Positions 42,430 to 51,225 of a stretch of 64,000 nt of DNA are shown one piece after another. Both the position numbers and the translations under genes were made by a program. Origin of the DNA: Terriglobia bacterium (GTDB taxonomy: Bacteria; Acidobacteriota; Terriglobia; Bryobacterales; Bryobacteraceae). Numbering within the stretch: position 1 is the stretch's first letter; every line of letters starts with the position of its first letter. The stretch spans positions 186,001 through 250,000 of the forward strand of contig JAIQFI010000002.1 in assembly GCA_020073345.1 (NCBI GenBank), read 5' to 3'. Below the pieces are notes generated by a model, which was given only the letters and a program-made list of their open reading frames with translations, did no database searches and had not been told where the DNA came from.

Positions 42430-43265
42430 GGTTTGGCCGCCTGCTTCAGCTTCTCGCGGTAATCCGGATAGGTACTCTCGGCGCCGCCCCGGGCGGCTAT
42501 GGGAGGAATCCAGCCGGCGGCGTCCTTCAAATGTTCGGTGGTTCCCGGCAGGAAGTGCGGGACCGCCGTCGAAATGTTCTCCTCGCTCACCGTGCACGGA
42601 TAGTAGGTCAGGGCAGTATGCGTGTCCAGCGCATAGTTGGTGGTCTGGATGAACGGCTCCTCCAGCCAAACCGGATCCGTCAGGATCATCGTGATGGTCA
42701 GATAGTCGCCGTGCCGGTCGATGAATTCCTGCATCGTAGCTTTATCGCTGAAGCTCGCCCCATTACGCCGCAGGTAGCTGGCCTTGATATGGTCGGTCGT
42801 TACCACCAGTGTGTTGCCTACCCACTTGCCGGTCGAGAATCCGGACCAGCTGTAAGGAGCATACTCGGGCGGATGCGGGCGCCCGTCCATGTAGATCACC
42901 CGATCGAGCGATCGCAGATACTCGACATGAATCGCGCGCAAATCCCTCCCAATGGGATCCACTTCATTCCAGAACCTTACGCTGCCCAGCGCGCGCCACT
43001 GGTAAGGAGCCGAATGAGGGCGGCACTGAAACTCGGGCAGGCTCCACTCCGAGTGGTCGTGGCTATCGGCCTTCCTGCGGCCGGCGTCGTTGAGCGGAAT
43101 CCCCTGATAGTCGCCCAGTGGCGGGCCGCCGGATCGCTCGTAGCTATCTTCATGAACACGCTCGGCCCACACGCCGGAAAAGTCGGTCAGCTCCAGGACC
43201 GGAGCACCCTGGGGGAAGGCCGGAACGCACGCCGCCAACAGGAGCAAAGGAGGAAGGAAACGCAT
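42426..43265 (-). CDS. Secreted conserved protein, diverged member of the expanded family
   Basis: 279 residues from ATG 43265, which begins the signal peptide MRFLPPLLLLAACVPAFPQ; an upstream extension exists but is not signal-like. It has DGRPHPPEYAPYSWSGFS, GKWVGNTLVVTTDHIKASYL and DPVWLEEPF. It heads the minus-strand unit running down to 37309 (secreted copy, MBL, DUF6152, secreted copy, aldolase, aminotransferase, secreted copy). Confidence 0.75.
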   Translation of the reverse strand: MRFLPPLLLLAACVPAFPQGAPVLELTDFSGVWAERVHEDSYERSGGPPLGDYQGIPLNDAGRRKADSHDHSEWSLPEFQCRPHSAPYQWRALGSVRFWNEVDPIGRDLRAIHVEYLRSLDRVIYMDGRPHPPEYAPYSWSGFSTGKWVGNTLVVTTDHIKASYLRRNGASFSDKATMQEFIDRHGDYLTITMILTDPVWLEEPFIQTTNYALDTHTALTYYPCTVSEENISTAVPHFLPGTTEHLKDAAGWIPPIAARGGAESTYPDYREKLKQAAKP

Positions 43266-43312
43266 GGCATCCCCTAATCTACAACATCTTTGTTGCCTGC
43301 GAATCGCCTGAT

Positions 43313-44122
43313 TTATATGAGCGAACACTCAACGCTGTTAACTTGAGTCGCGAACACATCGAGCAGGTGTTGGTTCCCGATCAATTCGGCTACTTGCGCC
43401 GGGAAATCCTCCGCCACCAGCTGCCGGTGACAGCCGCAAGTGCCGAAACCGATGTGCTCCGCCACGATGCAGCCCATCTGGACCGCGTCCGTCAGCATAC
43501 TGCCCGCGTTGGGACAGTGATGCAGGGCGGCGGCGTCCTGCAGGGCTTCAGGCAGTCCCCAGGCTTGCAGGATGAGCCCCGCTAATTCGGCGTGGTCGGT
43601 TCCATACATTGCGCGCTCGTTCTCCTGCAGGTCCAGACCGCTTGAAACCGATTCGTTCACCAGCCGGACGTACTCTTGCCCGCCGTGCTCAAGCAGTGCC
43701 AGTTGTCCGACTCCGTGGAGCAGCCCGGCCGTATAGGCATGGTCGATCGGCATGACCGCGGTATGCTCGCCGATCAGCGCCGTCGCCACGCTGTGCCGCC
43801 ACCAGGCTTTCACAAACGGGGACGTGCGATGGGGAACGCCTCGCCATAATGCCGCGGTCACGGCCATTTGGGTCAGCCGGTCTAGCCCCACCATGGCGAT
43901 CGCGTGCAACACGGAGTGAACCTCCTGCCGGCGCGCGTACAATCCCGAATTGGCCATCCGCAGAGTCCTGCCAGACAACGCGGGGTCGAGGGCAATCAGC
44001 TTCGCAACTTCTTTAAAAGAAACGTTTTCGTCGGCTACCAGAGACATCAGCTTAACCGCGATAGGAGAAAAGGCCGGAAGGCGCTTCAGGAACTGGCTGA
44101 TGGCCCTGGCCGGAGTCCTCAT
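43313..44122 (-). CDS. HDOD-domain signalling protein
   Basis: About 269 residues from ATG 44122; a GTG at 44140 is an alternative. The HDOD core reads LPAFSPIAVKLMSLVADENVSF then IALDPALSGRTLRMANSGLYARR, with VHSVLHAIAMVGLDRLTQMA and HAYTAGLLHGVGQLAL. HDOD proteins are HD-like but usually without catalysis and act in signalling, motility or stress control. No partner domain is present. Confidence 0.85.
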   Translation of the reverse strand: MRTPARAISQFLKRLPAFSPIAVKLMSLVADENVSFKEVAKLIALDPALSGRTLRMANSGLYARRQEVHSVLHAIAMVGLDRLTQMAVTAALWRGVPHRTSPFVKAWWRHSVATALIGEHTAVMPIDHAYTAGLLHGVGQLALLEHGGQEYVRLVNESVSSGLDLQENERAMYGTDHAELAGLILQAWGLPEALQDAAALHHCPNAGSMLTDAVQMGCIVAEHIGFGTCGCHRQLVAEDFPAQVAELIGNQHLLDVFATQVNSVECSLI

Positions 44123-44187
44123 GGTAGACACGGATCCCACCTAGGTCTTATCGCCAAACCCGGCTGGGATTCTAGGGTTTTTCTTCT

Positions 44188-45354
44188 TCAGCTTCGGCCG
44201 ATCCTTCTGAAGGCCAGTTTTAAGAAAGGCGGGGCCACCAGGGTCGTGGCGACCGACATGAAGACAACGACGGCGCAAATGTTCTGTCCTATCAGCCCCA
44301 GCGAAAGACCGAGTTGGGCGACCACCATCCCGACCTCGCCGCGAGGAATCATTCCCACACCAACCCGCCGGGCGTCCGGCCACCCTAGCTTGTAGGCTCC
44401 CAAAGCACACCCCGCGAATTTGGAGACGATCGCCGCCGCCAGGACCGCCAACGCCAGCCACAGCGTCGGCGCGCTCGCAAACGCGGCAACGTCGAGATTC
44501 AGGCCGATGCCGACCAGGAAGAACGGAACCAGCAGCTCGGTAACGCCCTGGGTCAGGTCGTGAACGCGATGTGTGACGTTTTCCGACAGGGCCATCCCGG
44601 CCATGAACGCTCCGATGATCGCAGCAACGCCCGCATAGACCGAAAGCACGGCCAGCGAAAACAGCAGCAGCATGGCCAGCGTGAACTGCACTTCGGAGCC
44701 CTTCAGCGTTCGGAGCAGAGGCGGAATCACCAGGTTTACGGCTCTCGTGCCCCATGTGGCGACAATCGCCGTAAATCCGATCGCCAGCACCGCTGTGATC
44801 GTCAGCTCTAGAACACGCACTTGGCCTTTGGCGAGGCTGCTGATCAGAGCCAGGATCAGGAGTCCCAGAACGTCGTCGATCACCGCCGCGCCTAGAATGA
44901 TCTTGCTGGCCCGGTGTTGCAGAAGGCCCTTGGCCGCCAGCACTTGCGCCGTAATGCCGACGCTGGTGGCGACCATCGCAGCGCCCGTGAATGCCGCCTC
45001 AATCGGAGCGTGTCCCCACAACAGAAGAAGTCCCCAGCCCAGTCCAAAGGGCGCCGCGACTCCCAGCACGGCGACCAAAGAGGCGGTGCCTCCGGTATTC
45101 ATCAGCTCCGAGGACTTGATCTCCAGGCCGACGCGAAAGAGCAGGAACATCACGCCCAGTTCGGCCAGCGCGGAGAGAAATTCATTCGGCGCGATCCAGC
45201 CTAAGACGCCGGGACCCACCATAACGCCGGCTAGAATCTGACCGACGATGCCGGGCTGGCCCAGCCGCTCAAACAGCTCGTCGAGCAGCTTGGCCGAGCC
45301 GAAGACCACCAGCATCGACAGAGGTAGCTGCACAGCGTTCGCGTCGAGCGCCAC
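44188..45354 (-). CDS. Monovalent cation:proton antiporter, CPA2 family
   Basis: 388 residues from GTG 45354, about 12 membrane helices. ELFERLGQPGIVGQILAGVM, GPGVLGWIAPNEFLSALAELGVMFLLFRVGLE and AAVIDDVLGLLILALIS (the two acidic residues in the ion site) mark the Kef/NapA-like CPA2 transporters. The regulatory RCK/TrkA-N domain of Kef channels is absent. It exchanges Na+ or K+ for protons across the inner membrane. Confidence 0.92.
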   Translation of the reverse strand: MALDANAVQLPLSMLVVFGSAKLLDELFERLGQPGIVGQILAGVMVGPGVLGWIAPNEFLSALAELGVMFLLFRVGLEIKSSELMNTGGTASLVAVLGVAAPFGLGWGLLLLWGHAPIEAAFTGAAMVATSVGITAQVLAAKGLLQHRASKIILGAAVIDDVLGLLILALISSLAKGQVRVLELTITAVLAIGFTAIVATWGTRAVNLVIPPLLRTLKGSEVQFTLAMLLLFSLAVLSVYAGVAAIIGAFMAGMALSENVTHRVHDLTQGVTELLVPFFLVGIGLNLDVAAFASAPTLWLALAVLAAAIVSKFAGCALGAYKLGWPDARRVGVGMIPRGEVGMVVAQLGLSLGLIGQNICAVVVFMSVATTLVAPPFLKLAFRRIGRS

Positions 45355-45403
45355 GTAACCAGCATCTCACGGCGATGTGAGAGTGAGACAATGATTCCAT
45401 TCC

Positions 45404-45943
45404 ATGAATCGCTATTCTCGAATCGCGCTTGGTGCAGTCCTTGGTGGCGCGTTTACGCTGCAAGGGCAAACTCCGAACCCCCTTAGTACGGAAGTGAAGT
45501 GGTCCTACGGCGTCATCAAGAACAATCTGCTGAAGTTAGCCGAAAAGATGCCCGCCGAGAATTACACCTTCCGCCCTACTCCGGACGTAGAAACGTTTGG
45601 CCGGCGCGTGGCCCACATCGCGGACGCGAATATGAGTGTCTGCACCGGGCTCAATGGCGAGCGCAAGTCTCTGGACGCCGCGTCCAAGACGTCTAAGGCG
45701 GAGCTGGTCGCTGCCCTGAAGGAGTCTTTCGCGGCTTGCGATGGCGTCTTCGACGCACTTACCGATGTGACCGCCAGGGAGATGGTCAGTTCGCGCCTCG
45801 GAGGACCGTTCCCGCCGGATCCAAACCGTTCCAGGCTCGCGACGCTCTACAACCTGGTGCGGCATTCCAATGAGATGTACGGCTACATGGCCGTTTATCT
45901 GCGCCTCAAAGGCATCGTTCCACCGACCAGCGCGCCCGAGTAA
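45404..45943 (+). CDS. Exported DinB-like protein
   Basis: 179 residues with a signal peptide (MNRYSRIALGAVLGGAFTLQ), then a DinB four-helix domain with KMPAENYTFRPTPDVETFGRRVAHIADANM and HSNEMYGYMAVYLRLKGIVPPT. Candidate metal histidines sit in VAHIAD and VRHSNE. It is a paralogue of the gene at 16138-16662. Function unknown. Confidence 0.8.
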   Translation: MNRYSRIALGAVLGGAFTLQGQTPNPLSTEVKWSYGVIKNNLLKLAEKMPAENYTFRPTPDVETFGRRVAHIADANMSVCTGLNGERKSLDAASKTSKAELVAALKESFAACDGVFDALTDVTAREMVSSRLGGPFPPDPNRSRLATLYNLVRHSNEMYGYMAVYLRLKGIVPPTSAPE

Positions 45944-45948
45944 CGCTA

Positions 45949-47142
45949 TCAGGGCGCTGGTTCGATTTTGAGAAGTGCGCCCGGATCTTCGTCCGTCAGC
46001 AGATACAGCAGCCCGTCCGGGCCCTGGCGAACCTCGCGGATCCGCTGATGCAAGTCGCTCAGCATGATTTCACGGCGCAGCTCTTCGGTCTTGTCGTTGA
46101 ACACGATCCGTTCCAGGTGTCCGGTGCCGGGAATTTCCCCCATTCGCATGCTGCCCACGAAGGCATTGTTTTTCCAGGCCGGGAAGCGGTCGCCTGTGTA
46201 GATCGCCATGCCCGCCACCGCGATCGACGGCACCCAGAACACGATAGGCTGTTCGATGCCTTCGCGCCATGGAACGTCCGATACCCGGGGTCCTTCATAG
46301 GTCCGGCCGTAACTGGCCACCGGCCAGCCGTAATTCCTACCCGGCAGGATGATGTTGATCTCATCCCCGCCGTTGGGACCGTTTTCGTTATTCCACAGTG
46401 CGCCCGTCACAGGATGGACGATCAGCCCCAGCGTGTTGCGATGCCCCATCGAATATATCTCCGGCTTGTACCCGGCGCGGCCGGCGAAGGGATTGTCCGG
46501 CGGCACCGTGCCGTCATCGCGCAGCCGCATAATCTTTCCGCGGTGACTCTTGGGATCTTGGGAAGCGTCGCTATTCGAAGCCCCGTTCGAAACGTAGATC
46601 ATGCCGTCCCGCCCAAAGACGATGCGCGAATTGTAGCCGTTTGCGCTTTCCGGCAGCCAATCGGCCACGAAGATGTCCTTGACGTCCGTCAGGGCGCCGC
46701 CCTCCAGCCGTCCACGCGCCAGCGCCGTGGCGACCTGTTTGTTTGCGCCGGGCTTGTTGTAGGTCAGATAGACCAGCTTGTTCTCGGCGAATTTGGGATG
46801 CAGCGCGACATCCATCAGCCCCGAGTTCCCGATCAGGAGCACGGCGGGTACGCCGCTGATCGGTTTCGGGTCGAGCTTGCCGCCGCGGATGACCCGGAGC
46901 CGCCCGGGGCGCTCGGTGACCAGCATGCTTCCATCAGGAAGAAAAACCAGGCTCCACGGGTGCGACAAACCCTTGGTGACCACCGAAACCCGGATCTTGT
47001 GCTGCTCGGCCGTGTCGAAGACGAACGGCCCGTCTCCCATGGGAGGCACCGGCACGCCGATCGGCTGCTGGGCGATCGCCGCGACTACCAGGAGAGTCGC
47101 CAGCAAACCTGCGTAGCAATGTTTCAGTAGCGTGTGCTGCAT
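45949..47142 (-). CDS. Periplasmic PQQ-dependent sugar dehydrogenase (soluble GDH / Asd family)
   Basis: 397 residues with a signal peptide (LLATLLVVAAIAQQ). A six-bladed propeller of the glucose/sorbosone dehydrogenase family: SHPWSLVFLPDGSMLVTERPGRLRVI, GLMDVALHPKFAENKLVYLTY, GHRNTLGLIVHPVTGALWNNENGPNGGDEIN. It oxidises aldose sugars with PQQ. A secreted mono-heme cytochrome c gene lies upstream on the same strand and could take the electrons, an inference from proximity only. Confidence 0.9.
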   Translation of the reverse strand: MQHTLLKHCYAGLLATLLVVAAIAQQPIGVPVPPMGDGPFVFDTAEQHKIRVSVVTKGLSHPWSLVFLPDGSMLVTERPGRLRVIRGGKLDPKPISGVPAVLLIGNSGLMDVALHPKFAENKLVYLTYNKPGANKQVATALARGRLEGGALTDVKDIFVADWLPESANGYNSRIVFGRDGMIYVSNGASNSDASQDPKSHRGKIMRLRDDGTVPPDNPFAGRAGYKPEIYSMGHRNTLGLIVHPVTGALWNNENGPNGGDEINIILPGRNYGWPVASYGRTYEGPRVSDVPWREGIEQPIVFWVPSIAVAGMAIYTGDRFPAWKNNAFVGSMRMGEIPGTGHLERIVFNDKTEELRREIMLSDLHQRIREVRQGPDGLLYLLTDEDPGALLKIEPAP

Positions 47143-47285
47143 ATCAACAGCTCGAAAGTATCACTCACCTCGCCCTCGCGCAAGCGATGACCTTCAGTGT
47201 TCCCGCAGGGGTTGGTAGCCGGCGCCTGGTGGATCGTAGGCTTGCGTGCCCACGACCCACTCGAGCGGGAATTAGATTTCGCGCC

Positions 47286-48008
47286 TCATTTGCAGGTGTT
47301 GTAAACGTTAGCCAAAATACCCGGAGTATTGGGCACGTGTGCAACGCAGGGAATCGCGCTCAAGTATTCGTAGATGGCTTCCAGGTCGTTATCCGACATG
47401 TTGGCAAAAGCCGGCCACGGCATGATCTGGAGAAGATTTCCGTCGCCCACAAATGGCTGGACGCAGCCGTCCGGGCCGACCGTCGGGCAGGGTGGATGGA
47501 TGTGGTCAAAGTCCTTGCCCGTCCTTATGATCGTCATAAACTCTTGTAGCGAGCCGCCGCCTATGGGGCGGCCGGTTTTGTCGGGTGTCAGATTGCGGCT
47601 CTGAATCACCGCACCGTTCGGAAATGTAGCGAACGTCGTGCCGCCACCCAGGTAGGATGCCGGATTCACGACCGGAGGGTGCTGGTTAAAAAATGGGTTT
47701 CCGCCGGACAGATATTCGGGACCGATGTCGGGGCTCTGGTGGCAACCGTTGCAGTCGCCCTGCGTGTTGACGATATAGCTGCCTACTCCCACCCGGGCGT
47801 GGTTCCGTCCCTTCATATTGAGCTTGACAGGCGCGACCTTGAAACCAATTTGAACGCGTGAATCCGAATTGTCAGAGTCGTGATTGTCAAAGTCGTGATT
47901 GTCAGAGTCGGCGTGCACGCGAGTGGACGTCATCCATATCCCTGCCAGGCCGAGCAGCGCTACTGCTGCTACGGCTCCGGCGGGCTTGACGAATTGCAAG
48001 GCTCTCAT
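47286..48008 (-). CDS. Secreted mono-heme cytochrome c
   Basis: 240 residues from ATG 48008, chosen because GGAGGAACATAGA stands directly upstream. After the signal comes an acidic repeat region (DSDNHDFDNHDSDNSDS) coded by an 18-base imperfect tandem repeat, then a cytochrome domain with the heme site CNGCH and candidate Met ligands near QIMPWPAF. The region ends in NDLEAIYEYLSAIPC, typical of class I cytochromes. Electron carrier in the periplasm; partner uncertain. Confidence 0.85.
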   Translation of the reverse strand: MRALQFVKPAGAVAAVALLGLAGIWMTSTRVHADSDNHDFDNHDSDNSDSRVQIGFKVAPVKLNMKGRNHARVGVGSYIVNTQGDCNGCHQSPDIGPEYLSGGNPFFNQHPPVVNPASYLGGGTTFATFPNGAVIQSRNLTPDKTGRPIGGGSLQEFMTIIRTGKDFDHIHPPCPTVGPDGCVQPFVGDGNLLQIMPWPAFANMSDNDLEAIYEYLSAIPCVAHVPNTPGILANVYNTCK

Positions 48009-48123
48009 TCTATGTTCCTCCATTGGACGTGAATTACTTCTAGAGCGCCAAGTATATAGCAATTCGATCGCGCTGGCACCCGGGTCTCCGGTCCGGTAGC
48101 CTGGCAGATGCTGCTGGTTGCGC

Positions 48124-48586
48124 CTATTTCCCCACCAGGTGGGGGAAATCTTTTTCGTTTTCCAGGCAGATGAAATCCATCAGCTCGGAATTGAGCACGA
48201 TCGACTGGCTGATCTGAATGGTCCACGGCTTGGTATACGCCTTGGGATCTTGCACGGTGAGCTCGATCTCCAGCACGCCATAGTTCACGCGACGGAACTT
48301 CTCTGTCATCGTGGCCTTGCCGGTTAGCGGACTGCCGAAGCGGTCCAGCCACTGCCCGTCAAGGAATCCGTTGGTCTCGACCACGAGCGTGTCCCCGTCC
48401 CAGCGCCCCGTGGAGTAGCCATTCCGCGACGGAAAGATCCGGCTTCCCCTCGGGCGTCCTCGGCGAGGGCGCGTTCAGATTCGGAGCTCCCGCGGCTGTC
48501 TTCGGAATTCCCGGTGTCGGATAATTCAGCTACTGGCCGAAGGTGGGGATGACGGTCAGCAGGGGGGCCGCCACGGCGCGAACCAT
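48124..48586 (-). pseudogene. Broken member of the secreted protein family
   Basis: A start with a strong GGAGGTG site at ATG 48586 and the first 18 codons of a signal peptide are followed by an in-frame TAG (48530-48532). The frame goes on with TPGIPKTAAGAPNLNAP and TPEGKPDLS, then jumps near 48430 into another frame (GYSTGRWDGDTLVVETNGF). It continues to the normal family end (DFICLENEKDFPHLVGK). About 100 codons of the middle are missing compared with relatives. Stop codon plus deletion make it a pseudogene. It lies just outside the left end of the mobile element. Confidence 0.8.
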
Positions 48587-48669
48587 CGTTCACCTCCAGT
48601 CGCCTTTTGGTTTCCGGGCGGACGTAGTCTATCAAATTGATGGGAGGGGTGGACCTGACTGGGCGGGCA

Positions 48670-48683
48670 AAACGATTGGTGCG
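48670..48683. repeat. Left 14-bp direct repeat (target duplication)
   Basis: AAACGATTGGTGCG, identical to 55180-55193. It lies outside the left inverted repeat and matches the complement of the tRNA-Leu 3' end with its flank. Confidence 0.8.
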
Positions 48684-48719
48684 GGGGAGAGCTATACGAG
48701 CGGGAAAAGTGCTACACCC
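48684..48719 (+). repeat. Left terminal inverted repeat, 36 bp
   Basis: It begins GGGGAGAGCTATACGAGC and ends GCTACACCC, and matches the complement of 55144-55179 except for one base (G48700). It can also be read in frame as ELYEREKCYT at both ends with only a synonymous change, so a duplicated coding fragment remains an alternative. Confidence 0.8.
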
Positions 48720-48973
48720 TAGCTTTGGGGCTACAAGTGCACGGGTTCGTTGCGTGCGAGGATGCGGGTAGTCGGTCTCGCGCATCTGTTCTTTATGTCG
48801 TTTCTCGTGGGGCAGGAAACGTCGTAGATGCTTTAGAAAGGGAAGTCGGGATCGACCGGATCAAGTTCGCAGTTGGCGACCACGACTTGTCGGGAGTAAT
48901 CGGCTCTCGCGTGGGCAGGCGGTTGGGACCAGATGGAAGGGTTCCCTTTCTTCTTTGGCGGCGTGACGGATAT

Positions 48974-49414
48974 CTATGCAGGGTACGGGGGAAGAATTAC
49001 GAGAGTAAACCGTACGCTGCATCTATCCGGTGCGTGCTGAATAAACTCTACGGTACCTTGACCAAAACGGCAATGGGGCAATCGGTGGCTACTGGACTCG
49101 TAACGAAAGGAATGGAGAGCTCCCTTCATGCGTTCGTAAAAATCTTCCATACGTTTGATGTCAGCACCACTCACGTTCGTGCAGTCAATCAGATATTGAT
49201 CGGCCCCAGTTTGCTTAAGCGTAATTATCCCCGATACCGGCAAAGGAAAAACGTCTAGCTTTTCCAAATCATCCGATGTGTACTGCTGCACCTCATCCGG
49301 CATTCCGTTTCTCCTTAGAAACATTCTATCCCAGTCTTGTAGTAACGCTATGCGTTGGGCCAACGGGTCTTTTTCATCCGATAGAATCCTGATCAGTCTG
49401 GGGCGAAATGGCAC
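48974..49414 (-). CDS. Hypothetical protein within the mobile element
   Basis: 146 residues from GTG 49414 (PFRPRLIRILSDEKDPLAQR). Charged and apparently soluble, with no signal or membrane segment and no family that I recognise. An overlapping plus-strand frame exists but has a less protein-like composition. First gene inside the left end. Confidence 0.5.
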   Translation of the reverse strand: MPFRPRLIRILSDEKDPLAQRIALLQDWDRMFLRRNGMPDEVQQYTSDDLEKLDVFPLPVSGIITLKQTGADQYLIDCTNVSGADIKRMEDFYERMKGALHSFRYESSSHRLPHCRFGQGTVEFIQHAPDRCSVRFTLVILPPYPA

Positions 49415-49589
49415 ATCTGAAATAGCTCCGCTGTCCGTTATGGACCTGGAAAAGTCCCGTGAAAAACGCCGTTCACGTTAGCTCTGTTGGTGTGGTCCTC
49501 CAAAATGCAGCACGAGCAAGGGTCTGAGGTGCCTCGCTACCGATTCGTACGTGCGCGCCGTGCCGCACTCGTCACGTTATGATGTATGA

Positions 49590-50447
49590 GTGGCGAACGA
49601 GTCACAACTGGCGGTCTTGAAACGCGACGGTGTAGAGGCCTGGAACTCTTGGCGGGTTGGGCATCCCGATGAGTTGCCCGACGTCCAACGTGCAGATTTA
49701 GGTCGATCGGATCTCCGTGGCGTGAACCTACGTCTCGCAAATCTCCGCGGGGCAAACTTGCGTGCCACCAACCTACGTGGAGCAGACCTCAGCGGAGCAA
49801 ATTTACAGGGAGCCGATCTCATCCAGGCGAATCTCATAGATGCATCCCTCGCTGACTCTGACCTTATCGAGGCAAACCTCAGCGGTGCGACCGTCGGAGG
49901 GGCCAATTTTAGCTCAGCAAAAATGGGTGGGACGCGTCTGCAAGACCTAGACCTGAGTGAGGCTATCGGTCTCGAAACCGTTTCGCACGCTGGTGCTTCG
50001 ACAACTGGCGCGTCGACAATAAATCGTTCAGGGAGTCAGGTCCCTGAAAGCTTCCTGCGAGGTAGCGGGTATGTTCCTGACCCAATTGTGGCTCATCCTG
50101 CCCGGCGAGTAGTTGTTGCCGGAGCTGCCATGGTACCCGATCTCCTTCGGGATGACGTCACGCGCTTCCCCAAAGTCTACTTCTTGATGGATCTCGTGGG
50201 CCACCAGGTCGTCATTCTTGCTGTGGCCCTCTCAGTGCGCCTATTTCATCTAGCGATTTCGTGGCTCGAAGTGCACCTTCCCCTTCATAACCTGCCAGAG
50301 GAGTTGAGACCGTACTCATCGATATCCCTAACCCGCTCTATAGTTACTGTAATGGATACCGTCGCTGTCCTGATGGCGGTCCTTGTCGCCATTGGTGATT
50401 TGTGGAAGCTCTGCCGAGAGACTTGGAGGAGTGTACTGAATGACTAG
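49590..50447 (+). CDS. Pentapeptide-repeat protein with C-terminal membrane segments
   Basis: 285 residues from GTG 49590. Residues about 30-115 are A(D/N)LxG-type pentapeptide repeats (LRGVNLRLANLRGANLRATN), a right-handed quadrilateral helix. Then comes VPESFLRGSGYVPDPIV, which resembles the FLRGCGxPD linker that in other bacteria joins pentapeptide repeats to a TIR domain. Here no TIR follows; instead there are two membrane helices (about 205-225 and 255-275). The 3' end overlaps the next gene by 8 bases. A membrane-linked defence or effector part is possible but unproven. Confidence 0.7.
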   Translation: MANESQLAVLKRDGVEAWNSWRVGHPDELPDVQRADLGRSDLRGVNLRLANLRGANLRATNLRGADLSGANLQGADLIQANLIDASLADSDLIEANLSGATVGGANFSSAKMGGTRLQDLDLSEAIGLETVSHAGASTTGASTINRSGSQVPESFLRGSGYVPDPIVAHPARRVVVAGAAMVPDLLRDDVTRFPKVYFLMDLVGHQVVILAVALSVRLFHLAISWLEVHLPLHNLPEELRPYSSISLTRSIVTVMDTVAVLMAVLVAIGDLWKLCRETWRSVLND

Positions 50448-50787
50448 AGTCAACCTCATTTTCAAAGACGCTGGCTGGATTGTTGCTGAGTTGTTTCTCG
50501 GCACTCTGATCTGCTCAATTCCTGCTGCCCTAGTGGGAGAGGTAAGCGATACCACGGTCAGAATTGGTCTCGTGTTGACTGCGACAGTTCTTGTTCCCGC
50601 CGAAGTCATCAGACACATGGGCCCTAATCGCGTTCGTCAAGTTCTTCAAGATTTGACGATATCATCGCTCCAGTCCCTCGAGTCCTCGGAGAACGAGGGT
50701 GGTGTCGCCAGGGTGCCAGACACCTATCGGTACGGAAAAGAGCGGTCGCAAAGCGTGGCGGATCGAGGTGTGGAGAGGCCCCGGTAG
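50440..50787 (+). CDS. Small membrane protein, unknown
   Basis: 115 residues with one or two N-terminal membrane helices (AELFLGTLICSIPAALVG, VRIGLVLTATVLVPAEVI) and a polar C-terminal tail. It overlaps the pentapeptide gene, so the two are likely made together. No family recognised. Confidence 0.55.
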   Translation: MTRVNLIFKDAGWIVAELFLGTLICSIPAALVGEVSDTTVRIGLVLTATVLVPAEVIRHMGPNRVRQVLQDLTISSLQSLESSENEGGVARVPDTYRYGKERSQSVADRGVERPR

Positions 50788-51225
50788 TAACTTCACTCTA
50801 ATGATCGGGCAAGTGGCAAGACCAGATCACTCCGTGAAGTCGGCTTCAGGATAACGAGCATGTCCTAGATGTGACAGCCATTGGGTTTCGGCTCGGTTGG
50901 TTGTTTCCTTCGGGGCCCCCCTTGAGGGATTGGCATGTACTGGGCGTGTGGTGATTCATGCAGGGAACCTCGCAGTGGTTACACATGCCGTTGGTCCTTG
51001 GGCTCACCGGTGCTTGCGGAATGGTGAATATATCGGAACCACGATCAGCTCTCGGCCGAGGGTAGGGTCTATTCGATACCGGCACACTTTCGTCAAAGGA
51101 TTCGGAAAGGCCGCTAGCACCCATTGCCGTGAACTCAGCCCTGATAGTCCCTGGTATCGTTAAAAATCGCGATCACGAGGTGGGTACGGCGTGGATGGCG
51201 AACTCAACGTGCCCGCTGAACCTCT
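50788..51225. other. Non-coding stretch inside the mobile element
   Basis: About 440 bases without a recognisable gene. At 50834-50848 lies GTGAAGTCGGCTTCA, whose inverted counterpart is at 53107-53121 behind the polymerase gene. Confidence 0.45.
50834..50848 (+). repeat. Internal inverted repeat, left copy
   Basis: The sequence at 50835-50848 is the exact reverse complement of 14 bases at 53108-53121. The pair frames the truncated PIN-like and PolB genes. Each copy is itself nearly palindromic, so chance or a regulatory site is possible. Confidence 0.4.

Larger units (their letters stand above)
48587..48973. other. Junction between chromosome and mobile element
   Basis: It contains the left 14-bp direct repeat (48670-48683) and left inverted repeat (48684-48719). 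No convincing gene is seen in the first 250 bases of the element. Confidence 0.5.

Noticed and set aside
47870-47915. Short tandem repeats (GTCGTGATTGTC units) as a CRISPR remnant
   Set aside because: They encode the acidic DSDNHD repeat of the cytochrome c N-terminus in frame; no spacers and no cas genes are present.
48725-49258. Plus-strand reading frame of 177 codons
   Set aside because: It starts close to the inverted repeat and overlaps the better minus-strand frame; composition is not protein-like.
50846-51124. Minus-strand 92-codon frame inside the element
   Set aside because: Pro/Ser-rich, no start context and no family; treated as non-coding.
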